From: G963677085 sp963677085
GTDB taxonomy: Bacteria; Planctomycetota; Planctomycetia; Pirellulales; Thermoguttaceae
Assembly (NCBI GenBank): GCA_963677085.2
Contig: CAXXFH010000004.1
Location: forward strand, 4,588,001 to 4,652,000
Direction: 5' to 3'
DNA length: 64,000 nt
In this document: piece after piece, positions 50,898 through 59,785 of the stretch
How the letters are laid out: the number at the start of each line of letters is the position of its first letter
How positions within the stretch are numbered: the stretch's first letter is position 1
Program-made: the position numbers and the translations under genes
The notes under the pieces: model-generated
What the model saw: the letters and a program-made list of their open reading frames with translations, nothing else
The model's database searches: none
Told to the model about the DNA's origin: nothing

Positions 50898-51740
50898 TCA
50901 AGGGTGTTGATCGCCACAAGCGGCCGTCGCACAATCGCCACCCGGGAACCGCTGGTCGGCCGGCGCCATATAGGGGATGCAAAAGGGTGCACCGTTGCGA
51001 GGATCGCGGCCAATGTGGGCGTCGATGCCGAAAACCTCGTGTAGCGTCGTTGTGTTCATCACATCGTTGGGCGTGCCGGTGGCAACAATCTCGCCGTCTT
51101 TCAACGCAATCATGTGGTGCGCGTAACGCGCGGCCAGGTTGAGGTCGTGAAGCACCATCACGATCGTCTTGTTTTCGTTCACATTCAGCCGCACGAGCAA
51201 CTCCATTACTTCGAGCTGATGACACAAGTCGAGATGGCTCGTCGGTTCGTCCAGCAACAAAAACCGCGCGCCTTGGGCCAACGTCATGGCGATCCACACC
51301 CGTTGTTGCTGGCCCCCGGACAGCGTATCGAGCGGCCGGTCGCTCAACTCGGTTAGCTCCACTACCTCCAACGCCCAATCGATCATCCGCTGGTCTTCGG
51401 GACTCAGTCGCAGAAATTGGCGACGGTGGGGAAACCGGCCGTAGGAAACCAGTTCATACACGGTCAGCCCGTCCGGGGCAGTCGCTGTTTGCGGCAAGAT
51501 GCTCAAGATTTGGGCCAAACGCCGGGTTGCCATCGTGTGGATCGCTTCGCCGTCGAGGTAGACCGCGCCGGCGAAGGGTTTCAGGATGCGAGCGAACGCC
51601 TTCAACACGGTCGTCTTGCCCGAGCCGTTGGCGCCCACGATCGCCGTAATCTTTGATTCGGGAATCTCGGTCGACAGGTTTTCGACGATGCAACAGTCGT
51701 CGTAGCCCAATTGAAGGTCGATGGCTTGAAGTAGATGCAT
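50898..51740 (-). CDS. FecE-type ABC ATPase (iron-siderophore/haem/cobalamin importer)
   Basis: 280 residues from ATG 51740; the frame extends far upstream as a shadow of the permease and is cut here. Walker A GANGSGKTTVLKAF, Q-loop SILPQTATAPDGL, signature LSGGQQQRVWIAMTLAQ, Walker B FLLLDEPTSHLDL, switch His VLHDLNLAARYAHH, and GTPNDVMNTTTLHEVFGIDA are typical. Last gene of a four-gene importer operon, 41 bases after the second permease gene. Confidence 0.92.
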   Translation of the reverse strand: MHLLQAIDLQLGYDDCCIVENLSTEIPESKITAIVGANGSGKTTVLKAFARILKPFAGAVYLDGEAIHTMATRRLAQILSILPQTATAPDGLTVYELVSYGRFPHRRQFLRLSPEDQRMIDWALEVVELTELSDRPLDTLSGGQQQRVWIAMTLAQGARFLLLDEPTSHLDLCHQLEVMELLVRLNVNENKTIVMVLHDLNLAARYAHHMIALKDGEIVATGTPNDVMNTTTLHEVFGIDAHIGRDPRNGAPFCIPYMAPADQRFPGGDCATAACGDQHP

Positions 51741-51781
51741 GATGTCGGTTTCCCAGGGCAACAGTGGCTTCTCGCGCGGAA

Positions 51782-52795
51782 TCAGGTTCGCATGAGCAGA
51801 AACAGGAAGTAGGGGGCACCCAGGGCACTTACCGCCACGCCGGCGGGAATCTCGGCGGGCGCCAACACGGTGCGACCTGCCGTGTCGGCCGCCAGCAACA
51901 GCAACGCGCCCATCAGGGCGGCCGTGGGCAGCAAAACGACATGGTTCGGGCCGACCAGACGCCGTGCGATGTGGGGACCAAGCAACCCGAGAAACACGAT
52001 CCCACCGGCCAATGCCATGCAAACGGCGCTGAGGGCCACGGCCAACGCCAAAAGCAACACCAATTGACCGTGAACCCACAACCCCAGGCCTGTGGCCACT
52101 TCGTCGCCCAGGCGGAGGATGTTGATCGTCGGCGCCAAGCTCCAGGTCAGCGGCAACAACACGGCCATCCACACGGCCAACGCCGCATTGTAGTTCCAAT
52201 CGCCCTTGCTCAAACTGCCAGACATCCAGGCCACCGTATAAGCGTACACCTGCCGATCGACGTAGAGCGAGACAACCAGAGTAATCGACCCAATAGCCGC
52301 GCTCACTGCCACGCCAGTTAACAGTAGTTGGATTGGCGAAAAACGGCGGCCGTCGTAGGCCAATAGACAAACCAACAGCATGGTCGCCAACCCGCCGACA
52401 ATGCTGGCTCCAGGCACGATCCAGGGCGAGGCCAACTGCATCCCGCCAATCAGCAACACGAGGATGACCGAAAGATTTCCGCCGGCCGCAACGCCCAGGA
52501 TGCCGGGCGCAGCGAGATCGTTCCGCAAAACGCCCTGCAAAAGAACGCCCGAGACGGAGATCCCCATGCCCACCAACAGGGCGAACACAACCCGCGGCAG
52601 GCGGAAATCGAGCAGGATCATCCGCTCAGCATCGCTTGTGTGTCCCAGCAACGTTTGCACGATCCGGACAGGCCCCATCGAAAGGTAACCGAGCTGCATG
52701 CCGCCAAGCAGCACAAGCAGGGTGAGGCCGATCAGAATGGGGGTGACACGTTGCCAGCGATACATGGTGTTGTCCGGAGGGTCTACGAAGTTCAT
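51782..52795 (-). CDS. FecCD-type ABC permease 2
   Basis: 337 residues from ATG 52795, which overlaps the stop of permease 1 (ATGA). About nine to ten membrane segments; RLPRVVFALLVGMGISVSGVLLQGVLRNDLAAPGILGVAAGG is the diagnostic FecCD entry. AGGIVFLGLLGPHIARRLVG and LLLAADTAGRT are the EAA-like coupling region and C-terminus. Pairs with permease 1. The upstream extension of this frame is a shadow of permease 1. Confidence 0.92.
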   Translation of the reverse strand: MNFVDPPDNTMYRWQRVTPILIGLTLLVLLGGMQLGYLSMGPVRIVQTLLGHTSDAERMILLDFRLPRVVFALLVGMGISVSGVLLQGVLRNDLAAPGILGVAAGGNLSVILVLLIGGMQLASPWIVPGASIVGGLATMLLVCLLAYDGRRFSPIQLLLTGVAVSAAIGSITLVVSLYVDRQVYAYTVAWMSGSLSKGDWNYNAALAVWMAVLLPLTWSLAPTINILRLGDEVATGLGLWVHGQLVLLLALAVALSAVCMALAGGIVFLGLLGPHIARRLVGPNHVVLLPTAALMGALLLLAADTAGRTVLAPAEIPAGVAVSALGAPYFLFLLMRT

Positions 52796-53880
52796 CCACC
52801 GGCTCGGGCCGGTTTGGGGTTGGTGGCAGACGCGCCGCCGTTTCGTTGGCCTGGTCGCCGGTATTGCCGGGTGAGCCAAACGAAAAACGGGGCGCCGGCC
52901 ATCGTCGTGAACAGTCCCAGAGGCACCTCTTGCCCGCTGCCTGCCGTTCGGGCACCAATGTCGGCTGTTACCGTGAGACACGCGCCCAGCAACGCAGCCA
53001 GCGGGATCAAACGTCGGTAGTCGGTTCCCACTAGAAGGCGCCCTACGTGCGGGACCATCAGGCCCACAAAGCCTACCGGCCCCGCGACGGCCGTGGCACT
53101 TCCGGTGAGCAGAAGCACGCAGGCGGTGGCCACGCCGCGAGTACGCCGCGTTCGTTGGCCTAGCCCGATGGCCACTTCTTCGCCCAGGCTCAACACGGTA
53201 ACGCTCGGTGCAATCCAAAGGGCACCCGCCATGCCAACCACAAAAAACGGCCCTACGGCCACGACCTGATCCCACGTGACATTGGCGATTCCTCCGGCCG
53301 TCCAGAAAAGCATTTCGTCGTGCAGTGAGAAGTAGATCGTCAGCCCTTGGGTCAACGACCCCAGCAAGGCCGAGACCACGGCCCCGGCCAGGGCGATGCG
53401 GATGGGTGTAAATCCGCCGCGCGACATCAACCCTACGGCATAAACGCTGCCATATCCCAAGGCCGCCCCGAGAAGCGACAGCCCGATGGCCTCGTTGTAG
53501 CAAAGCCGGGGCATCGCGAGCAGGCCTACCAACAGGCAGAAGGTGGCCCCGGCGTTGAGTCCCATGATCGACGGCCCGGCCAAAGGGTTGCCCGTGACGC
53601 CCTGCATTACAGCTCCCGCCACGGCCAGACTGCCGCCGACGATCAGCGCCAACATGGCCCGGGGTAGTCGAATGTCGCGCACGACCAGATGGCAGTCGTT
53701 CGCCGGGTTGTAGTGCAGCAGCGCATCGACAAACGTGCTGAAACCAATGGACTTTGGCCCTACCGACAACGACAGCATTGCAGCGAGTATCGTGAGGACA
53801 GAGACCACCGCCAACACGCCGACCGTGCGACGGGCGTTCTGCTGAGTCGGCGGTGTTTCCAGGCTGTCTGGCATCGTCAC
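52792..53880 (-). CDS. FecCD-type ABC permease 1
   Basis: 362 residues. RLPRAMLALIVGGSLAVAGAVMQGVTGNPLAGPSIMGLNAGA is the diagnostic FecCD block, and AGPVGFVGLMVPHVGRLLVGTDYRRLIPLAALLGA is the coupling region. An Arg- and Pro-rich tail ends the protein. Overlaps the binding-protein gene by four bases (ATGA). Confidence 0.92.
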   Translation of the reverse strand: MTMPDSLETPPTQQNARRTVGVLAVVSVLTILAAMLSLSVGPKSIGFSTFVDALLHYNPANDCHLVVRDIRLPRAMLALIVGGSLAVAGAVMQGVTGNPLAGPSIMGLNAGATFCLLVGLLAMPRLCYNEAIGLSLLGAALGYGSVYAVGLMSRGGFTPIRIALAGAVVSALLGSLTQGLTIYFSLHDEMLFWTAGGIANVTWDQVVAVGPFFVVGMAGALWIAPSVTVLSLGEEVAIGLGQRTRRTRGVATACVLLLTGSATAVAGPVGFVGLMVPHVGRLLVGTDYRRLIPLAALLGACLTVTADIGARTAGSGQEVPLGLFTTMAGAPFFVWLTRQYRRPGQRNGGASATNPKPARAGG

Positions 53881-55007
53881 GACCCGACTTCCCGCGCCGC
53901 CGACTCCGCCCGGGCGTTGACCTCATCCAAAGCCTCGGGGGCAACAGCGGCCAGGATCTCGTCGACGATCAGTGCCTTGCCCAAGACACCGGCAACGAGC
54001 CATTGGTGGAAGCTGTGCAACCGTACCACGTGGCCACTGCGCACAGCCGGCACGCGTTGCCAGGCGGGATGATCGAGAAGCTGGGCCAAGCTGCGGTAAG
54101 TGCCTTTCGAGCGTTCGGCGGCAATGAAGATGTAGTCGGCGTCGAGATCCAACAGCGCCTCGGGCGAAAGCATCATTCCGCGAGCACCGCCGGCAAGCAA
54201 CGTGGGCGGATTCAGCTTCAAATCGTCGTAGAGGACGAGTCCTCCACGCGACCGACCGTGGATATAGTATTGCTTGCCAAAAATCCGAAAGAAGGCGACT
54301 TTCCGGTCGCCCATTTTGTCGCCTAGGGCTTCCTGGGCAGCGCGGATCTTGGCATCGTACCAGGCGGCGCGGACTTCGGCCTGGTGTTGGCAACCCAAAA
54401 CCAGACCCACATCGAGCAAGCGTTTGCGGCAGTGTTGTCCCGAATTGGTTAGAACGACGACCGGCGCGATTTTCGACAGTTGACGATAGGTTTGTGGGTC
54501 GGAGTTGCTGGTAAGAATCAAGTCGGGCTGGGCAGCTAAAATGGCTTCGAAGTTCGGTTGCCAGTTGCCATACATCTGAGGAATGTCTATCACGCCATCG
54601 AGCTGATCCTCGAGGTAATCGGGGAAATGGCCGTTGAACGACGAAGCGGCCATGGGCTTGACGTCTATGGCCAGCAGTTCATCGAGATAGCCCAACGCAC
54701 AAAGGCGACGCGGCGAGGCCGGCACCCGGGTAGTACCGAGTGCGTGGCGCACGACGCGATAGTCGGCGCCCTGGTCAACGATTTCTACCACCCGCGAACC
54801 GCCACCCGGCGGTGTGTCGTCGTTTGCTTTGGCCGAGGCCGAACGGCCGCCTGTTGAAGAATCGTCCTGACTGTGTAACGCGTAGACGGCAACCAAAAAA
54901 ACGAAACCTGTGACCGTAAGCAACCCAAACGGGCGAACATACGCGCGCCGTGCAAGCCGCCCTGGCGCGTTCGCATGATTGCCGAGGGCGTAGAGTCTCG
55001 TGGTCAT
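53877..55007 (-). CDS. FecB/BtuF-type periplasmic binding protein
   Basis: 376 residues. A membrane anchor (GLLTVTGFVFLVAVYALH, ~28-45) is followed by a Ser/Asp-rich linker and the two lobes. RRLCALGYLDELLAIDV, FEAILAAQPDLILTSN and YRQLSKIAPVVVLTN mark lobe 1; KVAFFRIFGKQYYIHGRSRGGLVLYDDL and LLDLDADYIFIAAE mark lobe 2. The anchor replaces the usual lipobox, so the protein is probably tethered by a helix. The operon is binding protein, two permeases, ATPase, all overlapping. Confidence 0.9.
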   Translation of the reverse strand: MTTRLYALGNHANAPGRLARRAYVRPFGLLTVTGFVFLVAVYALHSQDDSSTGGRSASAKANDDTPPGGGSRVVEIVDQGADYRVVRHALGTTRVPASPRRLCALGYLDELLAIDVKPMAASSFNGHFPDYLEDQLDGVIDIPQMYGNWQPNFEAILAAQPDLILTSNSDPQTYRQLSKIAPVVVLTNSGQHCRKRLLDVGLVLGCQHQAEVRAAWYDAKIRAAQEALGDKMGDRKVAFFRIFGKQYYIHGRSRGGLVLYDDLKLNPPTLLAGGARGMMLSPEALLDLDADYIFIAAERSKGTYRSLAQLLDHPAWQRVPAVRSGHVVRLHSFHQWLVAGVLGKALIVDEILAAVAPEALDEVNARAESAAREVGS

Positions 55008-55028
55008 TATTCATTACCCAAGGCGTCT

Positions 55029-55051
55029 CCCCTCTCCCTCAGGGAGAGGGG
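55029..55051. repeat. REP-type perfect palindrome
   Basis: CCCCTCTCCCT, one base, AGGGAGAGGGG: an 11-pair stem, followed by GCCGGGGGTGAGGG. Same family as the elements at 46863 and 46978. Located upstream of the binding-protein gene. Confidence 0.8.
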
Positions 55052-55288
55052 CCGGGGGTGAGGGCGTCGCGTCGCCGAGCAGGATGAATTTCCACAAAGC
55101 GCCCCCGGGAACAACAAAAACGTCGAGTTGAAGCAATCGAAGGGTGGTTCACCTGCTGGGGTGGAGATCCCAACGCGATCCTCTCGTTAGCGATGGCAAC
55201 ACCGACGATTTGTCGGTTCGGCCCGAAGCAAGGACATTGCTTGCTCCGCAGAATCATCGCTGCCACCCGTCGAACCTGAAACGACGGC

Positions 55289-55831
55289 CTACTTGTACAA
55301 CCGATCTTCCGGGGTCATCTCTTTCGAGTCGGACTCTTCACGCACCTTTACGTCGTCCAATTCAAAAGCCGCAAGCTGATTTTCACCTTCTTTGATGGTT
55401 ACCTCAAGCGGCGATTCTTTCGGGTTGGCGTATCGATTGAGAAGTCGGTCGGGCGATGGTTCCATGGCGCCGGGACGCATGGGCCAGACAATGGCTACTT
55501 TGTAGTCGCCAGCCGGCACACCATCGTCACTTCCGAAGGTGGTAAACGTGAAGGAACCGTCGGCCTTCACGTGAGCCACGGGCCGCGATCCTCGTCGGTC
55601 GAAGTTGCCCGCCACCGGATGCAGGCTCACAACCGCACCCTTGGCCGGTTCGCCATTTACGGTAAGTTTGCCCTGGGTGGGGAATGTCGGCGGGACATCT
55701 TCACCGCCGCCGCAACCGACCAGCAGGAATAACACGGGCGCCAAAATCCCGAAACGGGCACCTACTCGCATAACCGAAAACTGTGAACCGGTAACAGCCG
55801 ATGCACAAACCATGATATGATGCAATTTCAT
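55289..55831 (-). CDS. lipoprotein with CNA/carboxypeptidase-regulatory-like domain
   Basis: 180 residues from ATG 55831; ATG 55771 is an alternative that gives a 20-residue signal ending in the lipobox LVGCGGG. After the Cys, PTFPTQGKLTVNGEPAKGAVVSLHPV and DGSFTFTTFGSDDGVPAGDYKVAIVWP form a transthyretin-like beta domain typical of planctomycete lipoproteins found after DUF1559 genes. The gene follows the DUF1559 gene by 40 bases on the same strand. Confidence 0.85.
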   Translation of the reverse strand: MKLHHIMVCASAVTGSQFSVMRVGARFGILAPVLFLLVGCGGGEDVPPTFPTQGKLTVNGEPAKGAVVSLHPVAGNFDRRGSRPVAHVKADGSFTFTTFGSDDGVPAGDYKVAIVWPMRPGAMEPSPDRLLNRYANPKESPLEVTIKEGENQLAAFELDDVKVREESDSKEMTPEDRLYK

Positions 55832-55871
55832 GTTTTTTCTCTTACTGAAGTCATATAACACGCTGCACGCA

Positions 55872-56861
55872 CTAGAACGGATCTTCGGGCATGTATTCCA
55901 TCTCGTCCATGCCGCCAGCAATCGACAGCATGGAGAGAAACGTCGTGGCCTGAATGTGTTCGTTTAAAAAATGTACGGCTCCGTCGGCAAACAGGAAGTT
56001 CGCGCCATCCGGATGGAACGCGTAGGGCTGCGACAGATAGTTCGTCGCGTTGATCACGTGCGAGCCGTCTGTGTCTCCGTCGCGAGTCCAGGTATAGCAA
56101 AGGAAGGCATTATTTCCCGCCCAAGCGTTGTGCTCGGCGTGGATTGGTGCGTCACCATCGTTGTCGGCCCAACGTACGCTGTCGGTCCAGATCTCACCGA
56201 ACAAGTAGACCCGATTGCGGCCGGCCGACTCCCAGACAGCGATCGTCTTCGAGGTGCCGTCGACAATATCGCGAATGCGCTGTACAGGAAGTGGATACGC
56301 ATTGCGGCCGAAGAAACCGTTTCTCCGGCGCCGGTCTGACGATTGCTCGGGAAGCAAGGCAAGGCTCCTGAAACCGTTGCTGCCGGCATAATCACACGAT
56401 CGGGCGGTTGCGCTGGGGTTAATTACCTGCTCGATTTCCGTATTGAAGGTATCCGTTCCGAGCAAATCCCTTGATCCTTCGGTCGAGGGACATTCAAAAA
56501 CAGCCAGGCGTCTTGTGATCACGTCCTGGTTTTCTGGATGGCAATAGGTGTAGTCGAAATTGTAGTTTGCGTACAACTGGTCTTCTTCCAGGTAAGGCAA
56601 GAGGTTCGTGACCCAACCAGAAACGTATTCGTAGTTAGGCCAGTCAGTGTAAAAGAAGTCGTAGGCCGGAAAGCAGTTGTGATTGTGGTGATAATTGTGC
56701 AGCGCCAAGCCGATCTGCTTGAGGTTGTTCGTGCATTGCGTTCGCCGCGCCGCTTCTCGCGCCTCTTGCACGGCGGGTAAAAGCAGGGCAATCAGGATCG
56801 AGATAATGGTCATCACGACCAACAACTCCACGAGTGTAAAACCATGTCTCCGACGCATCAA
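55872..56861 (-). CDS. DUF1559 prepilin-type protein
   Basis: 329 residues. The type IV prepilin N-terminus HGFTLVELLVVMTIISILIALLLPAVQ has the Gly before Phe cleaved by prepilin peptidase, then EAREAARRTQCTNNLKQIGLALHNYHH, the planctomycete DUF1559 signature. C-terminal ANFLFADGAVHFLNEHI is the conserved H-X9-DG motif. These proteins are secreted pseudopilins, and their exact role is unknown. Co-transcribed with the lipoprotein downstream. Confidence 0.95.
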   Translation of the reverse strand: MMRRRHGFTLVELLVVMTIISILIALLLPAVQEAREAARRTQCTNNLKQIGLALHNYHHNHNCFPAYDFFYTDWPNYEYVSGWVTNLLPYLEEDQLYANYNFDYTYCHPENQDVITRRLAVFECPSTEGSRDLLGTDTFNTEIEQVINPSATARSCDYAGSNGFRSLALLPEQSSDRRRRNGFFGRNAYPLPVQRIRDIVDGTSKTIAVWESAGRNRVYLFGEIWTDSVRWADNDGDAPIHAEHNAWAGNNAFLCYTWTRDGDTDGSHVINATNYLSQPYAFHPDGANFLFADGAVHFLNEHIQATTFLSMLSIAGGMDEMEYMPEDPF

Positions 56862-57213
56862 ACAGCCCTCCTCAATGAAAACTTATTGCCTTATATTGCG
56901 CGCTATGCACTTGCCACCAAGCAAGGACCTGCGGCGGTACAATCGTCGGATGTGTGCCGAGCCGGCACGGCCAACACGGTTGGTGTTGGTAAACTCCACG
57001 ACGGGACAAGCAATTCGTGTGCCAGCCGGCGAGACAATAGCTAATTGTCGAGAAGTTGCCCTGTTTTTAACCATTGGCCCCGTTGGCCAAGCAAACGTGG
57101 GCTGAATCGATGTCACCTCAAGCGACAACGATGGCGAATAATTCGACAGCCACACGATTGTGGCGTAGCACGGTGGGCCTATCGCGCCAGGAATTTCTCC
57201 TGGTAAAAGCCCG
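56862..57213. other. non-coding region upstream of the DUF1559 gene
   Basis: No gene supported. Frames on both strands are short; a plus-strand frame with the phrase LHDGTSNS is an isolated coincidence. The promoter of the DUF1559/lipoprotein pair probably lies within ~100 bases above 56861. Confidence 0.45.
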
Positions 57214-57600
57214 CTATTTTCCCACCGCCATGGCGTAGGCCGTGGCGTGAGTGTGGCAGTGGGAGATGCTCACGAGAATTTCAGAGATGCCGAGTTTTTC
57301 GACGACGTCTTTCACGCCGCCACGGACGGCCACCACCGGTTTGCCGCTCGGTTCGTTGCGGATTTCCATGTCGAGCCAGGTGATTCCTCGGGCCCAGCCT
57401 GTGCCAATGGCCTTGAGAATGGCCTCTTTGGCGGCCCAGCGTCCGGTGAAGTGTTGAGTGGCCTGCTTACGGCTCTGGCAATAGCCGATTTCCTCGGGCG
57501 TGTACACCCGGGTGATGAACAACTCGCCGTGCCGTTCGATCATTCGCGCAATGCGGAGACACTCGGTAATATCGGTTCCGATTCCGACAATGTTTGTCAT
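57214..57600 (-). CDS. acpS: holo-[acyl-carrier-protein] synthase
   Basis: 128 residues, the usual AcpS length. GIGTDITECLRIARMI carries the metal-binding Asp and RWAAKEAILKAIGTG the Glu and Lys. ILVSISHCHTHATAYAMAV is the C-terminal SISH-type motif. Transfers 4'-phosphopantetheine from CoA to ACP. Stands upstream of a membrane-protein gene on the same strand with 95 bases between. Confidence 0.95.
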   Translation of the reverse strand: MTNIVGIGTDITECLRIARMIERHGELFITRVYTPEEIGYCQSRKQATQHFTGRWAAKEAILKAIGTGWARGITWLDMEIRNEPSGKPVVAVRGGVKDVVEKLGISEILVSISHCHTHATAYAMAVGK

Positions 57601-57695
57601 GGAAGTTTTCGGTTGTCAGTTTTCAGTTGCCAGTGGGAAAGTGGGGGTGGGTAAAACTCGTTCCCAAGCTCCGGCTTGCGAACCAGAAATAACTT

Positions 57696-58631
57696 TTATC
57701 CTTTCCCACTCGATTCTTCCTCGCTCGTCTCTCGTTCCTCGTCTCTCGACCCTTCATCCAGCACCGCTGTGACGCGGTTGTGTTGTGGTTTGTCGAGCCA
57801 GACACGATCGAGTGTGGTCGGGCCGCCGACGTGTTGCCAGGCAACGTGGAGTCGGGTGGCTCCACAGCCTTCGCGGCAGCAGGCGATGCGATAACGGGCC
57901 GTGCGAACGTTCTCCGGCACCTCAACGCCCGCTGCTTCGGCCAATCGACGTGCCAAGGCCGCATCGATCCGCCCACTACGAATCACACTATACCAACTCC
58001 GGCACTGGTTACAGTAGGGCAACCGCGCGGCCGGCACCACGATGGCCAGCGTGGCGACAAGGGTTAATAAGCCGTCGAAGATCCAGGTCGCCCAAGCCCA
58101 ACCGCCCTGGACTGTCAGGCCCTTGCGATCGATGTCCAGCTTGTCGCCCTCGGCCGACCTGCGATACCACAAGGTTCGGCCTTGCTTGGCCTGACGCTGC
58201 ATGTACTCAAGCAGATGGGCCGGTGGTTTGGGCGCACGCCCCTTGACCAAATCACCGAATGCCCGCTTGGCCTTGAGAAAGGTTTCCTGGTCCTGCAACG
58301 CACGTTGCCGCGACTCGCGAAAGGTCAGGTAGTGTTGGCCGACCACGGCGACTGCGACGGCCAAGACAATACCCACGATGACCGTGGGCCGGTGTCCCAC
58401 TTGGGCAAGTCGCATGAGCCCTACAATCATCGCCCCCAAGACCACGCCCACCAACAACGGGAAAAGAATCAACGGAGCAAAATGCAGGTCGACCTGTGCG
58501 CCTTGGGCAAGCCATGCCGTGATACCGCCAAGCACGGGACCACACACGCACCACAAAGCGAGACCTCGCCAGAGGAAGCGGCCTTGGTGTTGGGCGTTTG
58601 GCTCGGCGTTGGCGGTTGAGGCCTCAGACAT
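57696..58631 (-). CDS. membrane protein, unknown
   Basis: 311 residues with four hydrophobic segments: LALWCVCGPVLGGITAWLAQ (~25-45), LILFPLLVGVVLGAMIVGL (~55-75), VIVGIVLAVAVAVVGQHYL (~85-105) and WIFDGLLTLVATLAIVVPAA (~185-205). The soluble C-terminal half has a CNQCRSWY..., then CCREGCG pattern with four or five Cys that could bind zinc (residues ~205-255). Function unknown; a small zinc-ribbon-type membrane protein of planctomycetes. Flanked by acpS and trpS on the same strand. Confidence 0.8.
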   Translation of the reverse strand: MSEASTANAEPNAQHQGRFLWRGLALWCVCGPVLGGITAWLAQGAQVDLHFAPLILFPLLVGVVLGAMIVGLMRLAQVGHRPTVIVGIVLAVAVAVVGQHYLTFRESRQRALQDQETFLKAKRAFGDLVKGRAPKPPAHLLEYMQRQAKQGRTLWYRRSAEGDKLDIDRKGLTVQGGWAWATWIFDGLLTLVATLAIVVPAARLPYCNQCRSWYSVIRSGRIDAALARRLAEAAGVEVPENVRTARYRIACCREGCGATRLHVAWQHVGGPTTLDRVWLDKPQHNRVTAVLDEGSRDEERETSEEESSGKG

Positions 58632-58706
58632 TCCCGTCTTTCGTTTGTGGTCGTGGTCGCTGAGGCGACCAAGCCTTTCTCGCCCCGCGCCCCTCGCCCC
58701 TCGTCC

Positions 58707-59690
58707 CTACTTCACCGGCTTCACCGGCTTCAAGCCGCAGGCCTGTTGGGCTCGGAGCAACACTTCGGCCGCCTTGGTTCGCGCGGTGGCCGCTCCGTCG
58801 CCGAGCACCTCGCGAACCTTTTCCGGCTGGCTTTCCAACTGCTGGCGACGCTCGCGGGCCTCGGCGAAGTAGTCGGCCGAAAGCGTGGCCAGTTCTTTTT
58901 TCACCATGCCGTAGCCAAAACCGCCCGCCCGATAAGTGGCCGCCATCTCGTTGCGTTGTTCTTCGTTGGCAAATAGCGAGAACAGTTGGTAGAGATGATC
59001 GGTTTCCGGGTCTTTGGGATCTTCCATCGCGCGCGAATCGGTGACGATCCGCATGATCTTTTTCTTCTGCGTCTTGACGTCTTCAAAGACTTCCAGAGTA
59101 TTGTCGTAGCTTTTCGACATCTTCTCGCCGTCGATGCCCGGCACGCGGGCCGAAGTGTCTAATAACTTGGCTTTCGGCAGTACAAAGGTCTCGCCAAACT
59201 GGTGGTTGAAGCTGGTGGCCAAATCGCGACTGACCTCAATGTGCTGCACCTGATCTTCGCCCACCGGTACAACATCTGAATCGTAGACGAGAATATCGGC
59301 GGCCATTAACACCGGATAAGTGAATAACCCCGCGTTGGCCGACAGCCCGCGGGCCTTTTTGTCTTTGTAGGCATGGCAGCGTTCCAGCAGTCCCATGGGC
59401 GTGCCAGTTAGCAGCAACCAGCAGAGTTCACTCACCTCAGGCACGTCCGACTGTGCGAAGAGCGTGGCCTTATTGGGATCAAGCCCCAGAGCCAACAGAT
59501 CGGTGGCCGCGTCGAAGGTCAATTGCCAAAGCTGCTCACGATCGCGGACGGTCGTCAACGCGTGCAGGTTGGCGATGAAGTAAAACGCCGCCTCGGCCTC
59601 GTGCTGCAAATCGATGTATTGCCGAATGGCACCGAAGTAGTTGCCCCAGTGAAAACGACCCGTGGGCTGAATACCGGAAAGAACTCGCAT
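58707..59690 (-). CDS. trpS: tryptophanyl-tRNA synthetase
   Basis: 327 residues. Class I motifs: GIQPTGRFHWGNYFGA (the HIGH-type HxGN) and KMSKSYDNTLEVFED (KMSKS). TGTPMGLLERCHAYKDK and PVLMAADILVYDSDVVPVGEDQVQHIE are the Trp-binding core typical of bacterial TrpRS. Charges tRNA-Trp. The C-terminus ends in a short KPVK tail. Length agrees with the family. Confidence 0.96.
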   Translation of the reverse strand: MRVLSGIQPTGRFHWGNYFGAIRQYIDLQHEAEAAFYFIANLHALTTVRDREQLWQLTFDAATDLLALGLDPNKATLFAQSDVPEVSELCWLLLTGTPMGLLERCHAYKDKKARGLSANAGLFTYPVLMAADILVYDSDVVPVGEDQVQHIEVSRDLATSFNHQFGETFVLPKAKLLDTSARVPGIDGEKMSKSYDNTLEVFEDVKTQKKKIMRIVTDSRAMEDPKDPETDHLYQLFSLFANEEQRNEMAATYRAGGFGYGMVKKELATLSADYFAEARERRQQLESQPEKVREVLGDGAATARTKAAEVLLRAQQACGLKPVKPVK

Positions 59691-59741
59691 GATATGTGTT
59701 TATCTCAGTGGATTGACTTGGTGGGCGAAGCCGCAAGCGGC

Positions 59742-59785
59742 CAAATCCCAAATTTCTAGCTCCCAGTCCCTAGCTCCCAGTCCCT
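59742..59785 (+). repeat. short direct repeat between pyrD and trpS
   Basis: CTAGCTCCCAGTCC repeated twice and partly a third time (AGCTCCCAGTCCCT, AGCTCCCAGTCCCT, AGCC). Small tandem duplication in the intergenic gap. Confidence 0.7.

Noticed and set aside
56883..57155. 90-residue minus-strand frame upstream of the DUF1559 gene
   Set aside because: No recognised pattern, poor start context and it lies in the expected promoter region.
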